Counted from the stretch's first letter, positions 1 to 9,241 are shown. The stretch: 49,863 nucleotides of DNA from Nostoc mirabile CHAB5784 (GCF_020829645.1 NZ_JAIVFS010000060.1:1-49863); one strand, 5' to 3'. The notes: generated by a model not told the origin, from the letters alone. Made by a program: numbers and translations.

Positions 1-34
1 GTATCAAAAGTAGTGGGGGGATAGTTAAAATTAG

Positions 35-85
35 CTTTGTTAATAATCAATACTTGGCACATGTAACTATTGATTATTAACAAAG
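35..85. repeat. 18-bp perfect inverted repeat with 15-nt loop
   Basis: Arms at 35-52 and 68-85 are exact reverse complements (left arm CTTTGTTAATAATCAATA). The right arm is followed by a T-rich run, so the structure could act as a transcription terminator, possibly in both directions. It could also be the end of a small non-autonomous element. No gene is visible on its left inside the window. Apart from this repeat, nothing recognisable lies in 1-294. Confidence 0.6.
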
Positions 86-294
86 TTTTATATTTGATTT
101 GTTCAACAGTTTCGCACCGCGAACTAGACTAGGCAACAAGAAAAGACTCAGCAACGCTGAGTTGAAAAGAAACAGACTTCAGATATGAAAATCTACAGCA
201 CTAAGCAGATTCTGATTGCTCTTTGCGAGGCTTGGTTGTAGTTTTTTTAACTATGGGGTAGCGAATTCTACGTTCAATACTTTTCGGTTAAGAA

Positions 295-660
295 TTAAGC
301 AGTATTAATAATGGCAAAATTGAGTGGCTGGCGTTGAGTACCAGTGCCACGATGAATAGGCTTTTTGGATGGAAACTTGGAACGAGTTTTTTTGACTAGT
401 CGAGGATTGCTTCTATCTTGTCGAGGCGGAATCTTCTCAATCCTTTATCTCCACGATCAACCATGACCAAAAAAAGGGAGTTGTTCGCTGGAGAGATGCT
501 GAAACTCAGGAATTGCAGCACGAATGACCTTGAGAGTACCAGTAAAACCCAAGCGCAGAGGGGAGATACCTGCTTGCTGGGAGGCTTGGAACATTAAAGA
601 CCGTACAGTACATACTCTGTGTTAGGCGAAAAGCAAATATTGACCCGCTTCATTGCAACT
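295..660 (-). pseudogene. IS4-like transposase remnant (C-terminal part)
   Basis: The minus strand has two frame-shifted pieces that resemble the C-terminus of cyanobacterial IS4-type DDE transposases. From about 660 to 457 the frame reads VRSLMFQASQQAGISPLRL and continues to a tract ending near QHLSSEQLPFF, where it breaks. From about 408 to 295 another frame reads NPRLVKKTRSKF, PIHRGTGTQRQ, and stops after INTA. An in-frame stop also precedes the first piece. The catalytic N-terminal and central parts are absent, so this is an inactive relic. The family call rests on remembered similarity of the tail and is moderately secure. Confidence 0.6.
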
Positions 661-813
661 ATGTTTTGGCTCAAATCAGGCGAAACTACCAAAAAGGCTG
701 AAAACTATACAGGGCAGGCTTTTTCAGATTATCTTGCTTAAAATTACACATATCTCGGCTCAACCTCTAGTAGAGTGCTTTTACTTTTTAACTAGTATTT
801 TTTCGGAATCGCC

Positions 814-870
814 TTTTTTACATTTGTAGATTTGTGTGAGAATTACCTACAAAAATATCAATGTAAAAAA
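814..870. promoter_or_regulatory. Inverted repeat abutting the RHH gene start (possible operator)
   Basis: TTTTTTACATT (814-824) is repeated in inverse orientation as AATGTAAAAAA (860-870). An inner pair TGTAG (825-829) and CTACA (847-851) is also present. The right arm runs into the start codon at 870. RHH proteins commonly autoregulate through such sites. Autoregulation here is an inference. Confidence 0.4.
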
Positions 871-1019
871 TGCACATTAGCATCACGGATGACTTGAAGA
901 AGCGGTTCCATGCCACCTGTGTCATGCGGGATAAGAAAATGAGCCAAGTAGTAATTGAGCTAATCGAGCAATGGCTCGAAAGCAACGAGTGTTCCCCAAC
1001 TGGGAAGACAAAGAGCTAA
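870..1019 (+). CDS. Small ribbon-helix-helix protein (CopG/ParG-like), 49 aa
   Basis: The 49-residue protein begins MHISITDDLKKRFHATCVMR. The pattern is a short beta strand (HISI), the turn 'TDDLKKRFH', a helix, then 'KKMSQVVIELIEQWLE'. This is the size and pattern of an RHH DNA-binding protein of the CopG/ParG type. Such proteins are antitoxins, plasmid copy-control repressors or partition centromere-binding factors. No ParA-type ATPase is next to it, so partition cannot be assigned. An inverted repeat overlaps the start, fitting autorepression. It stands alone between a transposase relic and the convergent metalloprotease gene. Confidence 0.65.
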   Translation: MHISITDDLKKRFHATCVMRDKKMSQVVIELIEQWLESNECSPTGKTKS

Positions 1020-1215
1020 GAAGCTAGTACCGAATTGATTGTCTTGCTACTAAAACCAGTTGAGTAAGAAAACTTTGTCAATTTATATAATCAGGTGCAA
1101 CCAAAAAAAGTTATGTCCATATCTATATCACCCACTGGGCCTATAGAAGTTTTCTTCTCCTCCCCTACAAATGATTGTCATTCTTGTAAATGGTGATTTT
1201 ATTGCTTGGAAGTCC

Positions 1216-3939
1216 CTAAAGATCAATCATGACGACATTTGAGGATGCATCGGCGGCAACCTCCGCATCCATCGTAAATGCCTGCGCCTTAAAGTGTTTC
1301 ATTGCCTCCTTACTTATGCCTTTGCTTTGCTTGCCACTTTCGTCTGGGTCTAAATCGGGCTTTGTGTGCAAGCTAAACCTGGTATTAAAGAACCCCTCGC
1401 TATCTGTGTAGGTTTCATGCACCCAACGTTGGTCAAGAAGATTCCACAGGTCTACACTTACCCTCTGGTTGGCTAGGGCTGGCTTAATTGAACCAACCAA
1501 GACAACAGTCTCTTTAGAGGCTTCTCGTAGCCTAAGCTGGACTTCAACCCGTTTCATCACCGTCACACGAGCTGAAACACCACCAATGGGCAAACTAGTT
1601 GATGCTACAGGGTTTTTGTTAGCTAATAAATCGGTATACTGCCGAGGGATGTCACCAACAACACCAATTTGGGCGTGCGGTTTGATCCACTTATTCTCCT
1701 GTTTATGATCGCGGTAGACGCGATCATAATAGGCATAATCTTCAGTTGGCACGATAGTGAGTTGTAAATGCTTCTCACCCAAACCAGGTAAGATGACCCA
1801 TCGGTGTGGAAAATGCACTAGAAATCCTTTGGGCACATTACGAACACGGAGCCAGATCAGTCTTTCTTCTTTGTGCGGATTACGAACGGTTACGGGGAGG
1901 ATAATCGGGTCAGCAGGGCTACCGGACGCAGCTTGGAAGTCAAAGACGTTTTCTTGGGCGATGTTGTTGCCAAAAGAAATCTCGCCGAGTTGAGCTTCAG
2001 CGTAGAGCTTCAAGCAGGTATGTTGCCCTAAAATGGGTACCCAATTGACCATTACATCGGCGAAGTTGCCGTGAGTAATGGAGGAAACAACCTTGGTTTG
2101 CAGTGGTGTCCAGTTGCCGTTATCCCCAACTCCAGGAGGTGTCACTGTGTAGAAGGTGACTCGAACATTTTGAGCATCGTCACTCCCGTCATTGTGAACC
2201 CGTCCGATCAAGTGATTAATCGCCTTTACTTTGGGGCGGTCGCCATTGCCCTGTGGACGACCTTGGCTATCTAACGGCTGATCGAAATTACCAAATGGAA
2301 TCCGATCAATCCAGAGATCAGGGGTTTGGTAGCTGGCATCCCACGGATCAATTCTCAAATCAAACCGACCACTTGGATCTGGGCTGAGATTTTGTGCCCA
2401 CTCTACACGCACTCTACACACCAGAGGACTGGCTTGGACATTGTCATTCACCACAGAGATATTGAGAGTACGGGCTGGGTCGGTCGCTACGTCTCCCTGT
2501 TTCAACACCACCGAGTCATGCAGCAAGCTGATAAACCGCATTTGTTGATTGTTGTTGATGGTATCCGAAATGATTTTATAAACCACAATTCCACCTTGGT
2601 TTGGTGCAGTACCAACTGGAATATTCGGATCAAACACTTGACTAGTACTACCAGGGCGCTGGCGCACTTCGATGTAGTAGTAAAGCCCATTGGATACTCG
2701 AATACGAAGCATATGGTAGCGAGCGCCTGCTGTATTTTCACTCGTTCCATGCGCGACCAATTCGTATTCTCGACTGAAGGAATTGCGATCCCACTGTAAG
2801 TCCAAAATGTTTGAACTGTTGTACCAGCCAAGTTTGTCTAAGTGGTACGCCGAAAAGCAGGGATGAGAGTCGTGGTCGCCCATTATTTCAAATTTTTGGG
2901 CACTGGCGGCAGCGGGGTCTACGAGATCGGAAGCATAGACATCCTCGCCTAGAGTGGCAGCAGCATTTCCGATAGCAGTGAAGTTGGGCGATCGCACCAG
3001 ATTGTGCCCCGTTTCATGGGCAAAGCGTCCCCAATCTGCCGACTCTTGAATCCAGACCAAGTTGACTTCATTCGTTGTTGTGATGTTGATGTGGGTATTG
3101 GTAGCATCATCATCAAAGCGGAAGTTTTGCGATGCCCCACCGCCCCAAGCTCGAATAAAATCACCATTGAGGCAAATCACCACACACATAATGCCGTAGT
3201 TATTGAGATTGAAGCCCTCATTCACAGCTCCTTGAGCGGCTTCTGCGGCAAGACGATCGCGCTTATCGGCGGCAATGTTGTCGATAGAAGCGTCAATGTA
3301 TGTAGCTTTGTTACCTAGCAGCGGATTCCAGTTTGCCGTGACATCCACCTGCACATTCAGGCGGTTGTAACTAGTCTGTTGATAAAAGGTGCTGACGCTG
3401 CTCCATCTATTCAACAAATTCTGCCGTGCGGTTGCGCTTGGTGTGACATCCGATGGAGTCACTAAAGCGACTAGAACTCTAAGCGTACCTGTCGAGGGTT
3501 GATCACCTTGGGAGGGTAGTCCTGTTCCCTCAAAGCTAATCGGAGGTCCATCTTGCCCTGCACTTGCTTCTGGATAGGGCAGAATGGTAAATGGGTTTGT
3601 ACTGGTTGCTGTTCGTGTCCCAACTTTGGCACTGACAAGTCCTGTTTTGGTTTGCGAACTTGTAATCACCATTAGCCGATTGGACTCAGCCTGAACAACA
3701 ACTGCCGCTTCACCGCCGACCGTAACTTCATTTTCCCAGCGGGTGGTGGAAAAGTTGGTTCCATTGATTTCTAGCATAGTGCCCGGTAAGCCTGCCATTG
3801 GCGAAAAATCGGTAATGGATGGTCCGAGTACAAAAGGTATGAAATCGCGAAGATATTTCCACAATTCTAAGGGACTATCTAGGAGTTTTATGGCACTCTC
3901 TTTGAATTCAGATATTGTGGATATTTTTTTTTGTTGCAT
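1216..3939 (-). CDS. M6-like zinc metalloprotease with N-terminal IPT/TIG domain
   Basis: This 907-residue protein has an Ig-like IPT/TIG domain at about residues 37-118 ('GPSITDFSPMAGLPGTMLEI'). A catalytic-like region follows, with the zinc-binding motif HETGH at 308-312 and downstream 'SAYHLDKLGWYN', typical of M6/immune-inhibitor-A-like peptidases. The C-terminal third is beta-rich and may hold further adhesion or carbohydrate-binding modules. The N-terminus (MQQKKISTISEFKESAIKLL) has no visible signal peptide, which is unusual because the family is normally secreted. Export by another route or an intracellular role is possible. The gene is monocistronic by position. Family assignment is good; the substrate is unknown. 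Confidence 0.75.
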   Translation of the reverse strand: MQQKKISTISEFKESAIKLLDSPLELWKYLRDFIPFVLGPSITDFSPMAGLPGTMLEINGTNFSTTRWENEVTVGGEAAVVVQAESNRLMVITSSQTKTGLVSAKVGTRTATSTNPFTILPYPEASAGQDGPPISFEGTGLPSQGDQPSTGTLRVLVALVTPSDVTPSATARQNLLNRWSSVSTFYQQTSYNRLNVQVDVTANWNPLLGNKATYIDASIDNIAADKRDRLAAEAAQGAVNEGFNLNNYGIMCVVICLNGDFIRAWGGGASQNFRFDDDATNTHINITTTNEVNLVWIQESADWGRFAHETGHNLVRSPNFTAIGNAAATLGEDVYASDLVDPAAASAQKFEIMGDHDSHPCFSAYHLDKLGWYNSSNILDLQWDRNSFSREYELVAHGTSENTAGARYHMLRIRVSNGLYYYIEVRQRPGSTSQVFDPNIPVGTAPNQGGIVVYKIISDTINNNQQMRFISLLHDSVVLKQGDVATDPARTLNISVVNDNVQASPLVCRVRVEWAQNLSPDPSGRFDLRIDPWDASYQTPDLWIDRIPFGNFDQPLDSQGRPQGNGDRPKVKAINHLIGRVHNDGSDDAQNVRVTFYTVTPPGVGDNGNWTPLQTKVVSSITHGNFADVMVNWVPILGQHTCLKLYAEAQLGEISFGNNIAQENVFDFQAASGSPADPIILPVTVRNPHKEERLIWLRVRNVPKGFLVHFPHRWVILPGLGEKHLQLTIVPTEDYAYYDRVYRDHKQENKWIKPHAQIGVVGDIPRQYTDLLANKNPVASTSLPIGGVSARVTVMKRVEVQLRLREASKETVVLVGSIKPALANQRVSVDLWNLLDQRWVHETYTDSEGFFNTRFSLHTKPDLDPDESGKQSKGISKEAMKHFKAQAFTMDAEVAADASSNVVMIDL

Positions 3940-4002
3940 ATGTAACCTTTTATTTCGAGTGGGTTAATATCTAACGATTCAACTGATTAATAAGAAAGTC
4001 CC

Positions 4003-4308
4003 TCAAATACTCAGGGCAAACGCACCTAATTTCTGAAACCATTGCTGGACAAGGATATTGATGAAAAAATAGCCTAAATTCTGGAACGCCCAAACCCTTG
4101 CTATTAAAGGATTCTTATACTTTAGATGCGTTTGCCCTGGATGAAAACCGGGATGAATATATTGAAGCAAGGCGCACGCAAGTTCACCGCGCCCGACTCC
4201 GACATAGACGAGGAGATCGATATCGTCTTTGCTACACTGCGCCTCATCCAAAGCCTGATTCACTGCATTGCAGAGAATTCCAATCGGTGTTTCACCGTGT
4301 AGAAGTTA
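4003..4308 (-). pseudogene. Fragment resembling a ketoacyl-ACP synthase III-like gene
   Basis: Reading on the minus strand from about 4308, an open frame gives GETPIGILCNAVNQALDEA, then 'SKDDIDLLVYVGVGRG'. This resembles the 'I-D-L-L-I-Y-x-G-x-G-R-G' region of KAS III-like proteins. The frame then diverges into unrelated sequence and stops at 4003. No start codon, cysteine nucleophile or remainder of the thiolase fold is present. It is best read as a truncated relic; the family call is tentative. Confidence 0.35.
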
Positions 4309-4340
4309 TTACTTATTTGTATTTGTTTAAAAGTATATTT

Positions 4341-4364
4341 AATAGTACCCTCAAGGGTACTATT
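4341..4364. terminator. 10-bp perfect hairpin
   Basis: AATAGTACCC and GGGTACTATT form a perfect 10-bp stem with loop TCAA. It lies downstream of the MFS gene on the minus strand, so it may end the 4.7-7.6 kb operon, although no long T run follows. The rest of 4365-4685 has no gene. It contains several AGACAC repeats around 4530-4650. Confidence 0.4.
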
Positions 4365-4685
4365 GTTGGGGTAGTAAGTAAGCGGCAATAGACAGAGTTC
4401 ACAATGTAGGTAAAAGTCTGCCATTTCTCCTTAAAAATTCTGTAATTAAATAGACATATCCTTAATATAAACAAAGTGGGATAATGAAAAACGGAGTAAA
4501 AATCAATACTTTTCACACTCCCTTTTTCGCGGACACCGGACATGAGACACCACAGACACTAAAGCTCCAAACCCTTATATAGTATAGACATCAGCAGACA
4601 CAATCCCAGATACCACCGAGACACTTCGTGTCTGATACGTGTTTGCTAGACACCAATAATAAATCAGTCAATAAATAACCTCTTA

Positions 4686-5888
4686 TCAGTTATCAATTTT
4701 TAACATTTTTACTCCAAAAATCATCAAGATCCCAATCATCATAAAAGACAAAATAGTGATTGTGGTGTTTGCACCTAAGAGAAAGCTAATGTATCCCGCT
4801 AAGGCTAAACCCAAAGAGCGAAAAGTGAATGACAGACTTGATTGGATTGCGAATACACGTGATAAAAATTCATTGGGTACTTTTTTTTGTAAAATAAAAG
4901 TCCAAATAACCTCAAATATTCCTACAAAAATGCCTTGAAAAAAAGCAACTATAGCTATTAAAAAAATATTCAATTGAAGAGTATAAAAAAGAGAAAAAAC
5001 ACACAAAAATATCAGGCTTATAAATACAGTAAATCCTGTTAGTTTCCAAGATACATAATTAGTGAGAACACTGGCACCTATTAAAATACCACAAGAGAAT
5101 AGTGAAAAATATGCACCAAGAGTTTCTGAACCTAAATTACTATTACTGATAAGAACAGGAACGAGTACAGACTGAGGGGCAACTACCAGTAAATTTACTA
5201 GCGTCACGACTATAATTCCTGCAAACAGCCAACTCTTGCTACTAATTACTTTAAAACCCTCTACTATTTCAAGAGTAAATGAAGTTTTAGAGTATATGTT
5301 TGCGAGATGATCTACTTTGGCAGGCAGAAAAAATAAAGCAGCAAATAAAAAGGATAGACAATTTAAAATAAAAAAGCTTTTCGCACCTATCCAAGGGATA
5401 ACAACACCAGCTAGCATTGGAGATACTATCTTTATAAACTGACTACTTGAGAAGCGCAGAATATTGGCTTGTTGTAAGTCATCCTTATCAACTATTGACG
5501 GTATTATTGAAGTAGAACTAGATTCAAATAAAGAAGTAGAAATACCTGCAATAAAAACAAAAATCAGTAGTCCTGAATATGAGAGCAGATTAAATGTAGA
5601 AAATAACCATAACAGGAAGAATATTAGACTGGAAATAAAATCACATATAATCAACATTTTTTTTCGGCTATATCTATCAGATAAAACTCCGCCGATGATT
5701 CCAAAAATAGCTTTGGGTAATGATGATATTAGAAGAACGATACTAATATATGCACTATTATTGTTTGATTCTAAAATATACCAGATAAGAGCAGTGCTAT
5801 ATGAAAAACTACCAATATCTGAGACTAGTTGTGAGAGCCAGAAACGAAAGAATTCTTTATGTTTAAGAGATTTAAATAAACCTATCAT
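4686..5888 (-). CDS. MFS exporter of the RiPP-type operon
   Basis: This is a roughly 400-residue major facilitator superfamily protein with about 12 hydrophobic segments. The loop 'GVLSDRYSRKKML' (the G-x-x-x-D-R-x-G-R-R/K signature) follows the second segment. It resembles the EntS/MacB-neighbour class of drug or siderophore exporters. I chose the ATG at 5888 because it is preceded by AAGGAAAG at good spacing; an upstream in-frame ATG (5948) would add 20 residues and lacks such a site. It lies 83 nt after the 64-residue candidate precursor gene and on the same strand as the radical SAM gene. Export of the modified peptide, or self-immunity, is the likely job (inference). Confidence 0.8.
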   Translation of the reverse strand: MIGLFKSLKHKEFFRFWLSQLVSDIGSFSYSTALIWYILESNNNSAYISIVLLISSLPKAIFGIIGGVLSDRYSRKKMLIICDFISSLIFFLLWLFSTFNLLSYSGLLIFVFIAGISTSLFESSSTSIIPSIVDKDDLQQANILRFSSSQFIKIVSPMLAGVVIPWIGAKSFFILNCLSFLFAALFFLPAKVDHLANIYSKTSFTLEIVEGFKVISSKSWLFAGIIVVTLVNLLVVAPQSVLVPVLISNSNLGSETLGAYFSLFSCGILIGASVLTNYVSWKLTGFTVFISLIFLCVFSLFYTLQLNIFLIAIVAFFQGIFVGIFEVIWTFILQKKVPNEFLSRVFAIQSSLSFTFRSLGLALAGYISFLLGANTTITILSFMMIGILMIFGVKMLKIDN

Positions 5889-5971
5889 TGTCTCTTTCCT
5901 TAAAAAATATAGAAAAGCCAGGAGAAATATTATTCTCCTGGCTCGCATTTTATCTGCCGATATTAGCTTTC

Positions 5972-6166
5972 CTAGAGAGATTCTTTATCTGCACAGTAAG
6001 CTTTATGAAGGAGAGGAGGAGAAACATAGTTGAGGTTAGCGGATTTCGTATTGATGTACTTATCCTCTGAAGTAGCTGCCATAGGTATCTCAACTACTAT
6101 GACTTCCTGTTGATAAGTTTCTGAGATTGTTTCAGATGTAGATACGGTCTTTGTAATTTCTGACAT
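5972..6166 (-). CDS. Candidate RiPP precursor peptide, 64 aa
   Basis: The 64-residue product starts MSEITKTVSTSETISET and ends NYVSPPLLHKAYCADKESL. It starts 60 nt downstream of the radical SAM maturase gene and has a strong Shine-Dalgarno site (AAAGGAG) before the ATG. The N-terminal half is Ser/Thr/Glu-rich, as in many leader peptides. The C-terminal third holds a single Cys (58), two Tyr (47, 57) and a Pro-Pro, which are plausible modification sites. I recognise no named precursor family. Precursor status rests on its position between a SPASM/radical SAM enzyme and an exporter, on its size and on its composition. Confidence 0.6.
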   Translation of the reverse strand: MSEITKTVSTSETISETYQQEVIVVEIPMAATSEDKYINTKSANLNYVSPPLLHKAYCADKESL

Positions 6167-6226
6167 ATTTAGCTCCTTTCTATGCTGTATGTAAAGGAAT
6201 AATTTCCTGGCAATTTTCGTGAATTT

Positions 6227-7576
6227 CTAATTTTTTCTGTCGCCAATCACCTCCTCTGCTGTATCTAATAAAAACTTATAGGAGTTGAGAGTAGAATCAA
6301 AGCGTTTTATTAAGCTCCTATAAAAATCTTCACGGTAACTGCTAGGACAATCATTTTGTTGCATTATTCTTGTATGTATAAAATGATTGAGATGACATTT
6401 GCCGCCACAAAGATATTTCAAATCGCAAGTTCTACATAGTGGCAATCGCTCGACTGATGCATCATCAGCTTCCTGTGCGATTGCCTCAAATAGTTCTCTA
6501 ACTCCATTTCTTAGAATATTTCCCCTTATAAACCGTGGTGAAAGACAGGGGGAAACATCCCCATTGGCATACACGGCAAAAGATTTTCCGTATCCACAAT
6601 TTGAGCGTTTGGGTGTCGGGAAAGGCTTCCATTTATTACGTAGAAAAGGCTCTACAAGATGACTTAAAATTTCTCTGAATTCAGATGAAGATAATTTTTC
6701 GTCAGGATTATCTTCTCCACGCCCCTCAGCTACATAGTCTCCTAAGTTAACATCTACTTCAAAATTGAATGAGGATACTAGACTGTGCAAATGTTGTACT
6801 AGATCTTCTTTATTACGTTGCATTACAGTAATATTGAGAGCAATCCTTATTCCAAAGGAATTCATCACTTCTATATTTCTAATAGTCTGCTCAAAAGTGC
6901 CACGTCCTCTAATCGCGTCGTGTATTGTGGCACTCGCCCCATCTAAACTAACAGCAGCAAAATCTAGATATGGAGCCAAAGCCTCAGCTTTTTGTTTCGT
7001 CCACAATAAACCGTTAGTAATGATTGCTGTTTCAAAATTGTGCTTTTGTTTAGCAAAGACTAGCAATTCATTTAACCAAGGAACAGTTAATGGTTCACCA
7101 CCGCTTATCGTTACGTGTACTTTCTCAAATTTTTCACGCATGACATTGAGAATGTCTTTGCACTCTTGTAAACCTATTTCATAAGAGAATGGTTTACCTG
7201 AAGATACGTAGCAGTGTGGACAACTTAGATTGCATTGGTTCGTTAAATGAAGTTGTACAACTCCATATTCTGTCTGCTCTTTTTGCGATGCATCTTGAGT
7301 GAAGTCAAAAGCAACTAATAATCGCAGGAGTGACTTTAACTTCTTCGTAGCTGCCTCATTCTCGAAACCATAAGATTGAAGAACATAAAGCGAATCTTTT
7401 AGATTTGCTCCCCTGTGCATACGTGTAATTACTTCAGTAAATACATCATCTAAAACGATCCAAGTCGGTACTGTGGTAGCGATAAATAAATGTCGATTAT
7501 CAATAAAATGATGCGTAATATCGCTTGGAATAGGAAAGGTTTGGTTCAAATCTAAAGTCAATTGATTGGTTATCAT
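6227..7576 (-). CDS. Radical SAM/SPASM peptide maturase
   Basis: In this 449-residue enzyme the radical SAM core begins near residue 105, with the CxxxCxxC motif CNLSCPHC (C115, C119, C122) binding the SAM-cleaving 4Fe-4S cluster. A C-terminal SPASM-type region has clustered cysteines ('SNCGYG', 'SPCLSP', CRTCDLKYLCGGKCH, then a late Cys), as in peptide-modifying enzymes such as anaerobic sulfatase maturases and sactipeptide or PqqE enzymes. Residues about 20-90 resemble a PqqD-like RiPP recognition element, which would bind a leader peptide. It is the first gene of an operon with a 64-residue peptide and an MFS exporter. The cross-link formed (thioether, C-C or other) cannot be told from sequence. 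Confidence 0.85.
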   Translation of the reverse strand: MITNQLTLDLNQTFPIPSDITHHFIDNRHLFIATTVPTWIVLDDVFTEVITRMHRGANLKDSLYVLQSYGFENEAATKKLKSLLRLLVAFDFTQDASQKEQTEYGVVQLHLTNQCNLSCPHCYVSSGKPFSYEIGLQECKDILNVMREKFEKVHVTISGGEPLTVPWLNELLVFAKQKHNFETAIITNGLLWTKQKAEALAPYLDFAAVSLDGASATIHDAIRGRGTFEQTIRNIEVMNSFGIRIALNITVMQRNKEDLVQHLHSLVSSFNFEVDVNLGDYVAEGRGEDNPDEKLSSSEFREILSHLVEPFLRNKWKPFPTPKRSNCGYGKSFAVYANGDVSPCLSPRFIRGNILRNGVRELFEAIAQEADDASVERLPLCRTCDLKYLCGGKCHLNHFIHTRIMQQNDCPSSYREDFYRSLIKRFDSTLNSYKFLLDTAEEVIGDRKN

Positions 7577-8182
7577 ATACTTATTAGCACTTAACTTTTA
7601 AGGTTTTTAGGTTATTTTTAGGGAGAATTAATAGTAAAATACTAGTTTAATAAACTGCGTAATCGAAAATTGCTAAAGTTACAAAACCCCTATCCTAATC
7701 TTTTAAGTAACTTGAGGTGATTATTCATTATTTCTAAAGTAACACTCGTAGTTTTACCGTCGAAATAACCGACATTGTGGTTTTGTGTTTGAGATTTAGC
7801 CTGTTGCAGCAAAAACAGATTTTTTACCTTGCTTTAAATATAATTAAGGCAAAAGTATTTGGATAAATCTTCCATCACTCATTGGTACGCGGTCAGTAAT
7901 CTTACTGTTGAATATGAGTTATACATTAAATTAGAAGTTAATGTTACACATCCACATTTTCTGCATATTTGCGTGCAGTTTTCATACCTGAAGAATGCAC
8001 AAAAGTGATCGCCTGATTGCAGAAAACTGCATAATTAGCGGTGGAAGCTGTTGTCTACAGTTGATATCACACACTGATAGCAACAATTTATCAACCGAGG
8101 GTATAGAAGCGAGTGTAGACAATTCGGCCGCAACAGGAGCAAAACCCCAATATCCAGGCCCCCTGTGCTAGATAATGTGTGT
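7577..8182. other. Intergenic region upstream of the radical SAM operon
   Basis: I see no convincing coding sequence here. It presumably holds the promoter of the minus-strand radical SAM operon. There is no recognisable RNA gene. Confidence 0.4.
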
Positions 8183-8210
8183 GGTATTGGAAAATTCCTT
8201 TTTCAATACC
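8183..8210. repeat. Imperfect hairpin GGTATTG...CAATACC
   Basis: The stem GGTATTGgAAA pairs with TTTTTCAATACC around a short AT centre. It lies just before the first 27-bp direct repeat of the 8.2-8.35 kb cluster and may be part of the same element. Confidence 0.4.
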
Positions 8211-8218
8211 GTAGCCTG

Positions 8219-8347
8219 GGTCTGACTTTTCACGGGATGTGGAAAAGGAGAATTGGTTCGCGGATATTATCCGCGAACCAACAAGAGAGAAAAATGACTT
8301 GTGATTTTAGATATTGTCGTGGTCTGACTTTTCACGGGATGTGGAAA
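8219..8347. repeat. Two exact 27-bp direct repeats flanking a perfect palindrome
   Basis: Positions 8219-8245 and 8321-8347 are identical 27-mers beginning GGTCTGACTTTTCACGGGAT. Between them, 8253-8281 is a perfect odd palindrome with 14-bp arms TTGGTTCGCGGATA and a single central T. Each 27-mer contains a near-palindrome TTTTCAC/GTGGAAA. The layout fits a protein-binding site, a recombination site or a mini-element. A read-through frame across it looks like chance. Confidence 0.6.
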
Positions 8348-8440
8348 GTCAGTGAGGCTGAGTCTCTTGTTCTGGCATTTTTTTAATATTGTAATTAGTT
8401 TGATGGCGATCGCGTTTTAGGGTGCGATCGCCATTTTCCT

Positions 8441-8650
8441 CTAAGAAATTGCCTGTTCTACTACATCAAGTAACTTTCTTGATAGCTCTAACCAACGCTT
8501 TACCCTTGGATTTGTTTCGACTGCTGAGTAAATTGTGGAGGGGTCAACTTCCCAATTCTCATAGGCTGCAAGTTTAACAACAAATACATGCTCTAGTTGG
8601 TGACGTTGTTCTGAAGTGTACATTTTAGTTGAGTGCAGCTGCGATCGCAT
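8441..8650 (-). CDS. Small hypothetical protein, 69 aa
   Basis: Third gene of a minus-strand operon, 9 nt after the 193-residue gene. The product has a helical, charged profile (SEQRHQLEHVFVVKLAAYEN, then 'VKRWLELSRKLLDVVEQ'). An alternative start is the Met at residue 10 (MYTSEQ). Its stop codon lies inside a TTCTTAGAGGA repeat. I do not recognise the family. Confidence 0.5.
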   Translation of the reverse strand: MRSQLHSTKMYTSEQRHQLEHVFVVKLAAYENWEVDPSTIYSAVETNPRVKRWLELSRKLLDVVEQAIS

Positions 8651-8659
8651 AACTGTTGC

Positions 8660-9241
8660 TCATGGTAACTTGCCGCGATCAACAAACTCACCAGCAGCCA
8701 ACGAAAGTTCAAGCCTTTTTTTCCGAGCTTGATACTTTAACCAGCCCAAAATTTTTAATTCAACGTAGTTGGCTTCGACGTTGTGCTGTTTACATAAGTT
8801 TTCAATGTAAGCGTCGTAAATTTGATTTATTCCAGGATTATTTGCAAATAAATTCAAAGCATAAGTCAGCAAATCTGATTCAGTAAAGCCTATCTCTTTA
8901 GCTTTTTGCAAAGCTAAATCATAATTGTTCCCTGGCACAAAGCAAGGAAACTCAGTGGTATACCATCCTGGGTCTGCTGGCTTAGGGATAATCTGCCTAC
9001 TATAAATCGATTCGTCTGTCAAAAACAGAGTTAGCGCAGATTCCGCTATTTGGGATTTGGAATAGGTTAAGACTGTTCCTCTAAGAACTGCTTTATAGTA
9101 AGTATCTTTAGGAACAAAAATATTAGAAAGCTCTATTGTGTTCTCTCTGACAGAAACTACTTCTTCTCCATTAATTTTTCCGAAATCCTCGTGAGTTTCT
9201 AGAAAATGTTGTAGTTGCTCAATAGTTCTGGGTACAGGCAT
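8660..9241 (-). CDS. Hypothetical protein, 193 aa
   Basis: Middle gene of an operon headed by an RHH gene, 35 nt after it. The protein is soluble with a mixed alpha/beta profile, a central FPCFVPGNNYDLALQKAKEI segment and a basic C-terminus (KYQARKKRLELS). No catalytic motif is clear. Following an RHH gene, it could be a toxin or the target of RHH control, but I find no known toxin signature. Function unassigned. Confidence 0.6.
   Translation of the reverse strand: MPVPRTIEQLQHFLETHEDFGKINGEEVVSVRENTIELSNIFVPKDTYYKAVLRGTVLTYSKSQIAESALTLFLTDESIYSRQIIPKPADPGWYTTEFPCFVPGNNYDLALQKAKEIGFTESDLLTYALNLFANNPGINQIYDAYIENLCKQHNVEANYVELKILGWLKYQARKKRLELSLAAGEFVDRGKLP

Noticed and set aside
2326..2799. 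A 157-codon plus-strand frame inside the metalloprotease gene
   Set aside because: Antisense shadow; the minus strand has the HETGH motif and a continuous 907-codon frame.
8165..8386. A 73-codon plus-strand frame across the 8.2-8.35 kb repeats
   Set aside because: It is generated by the two 27-bp repeats (GLTFHGMWK twice) and the palindrome; no ribosome site or family.
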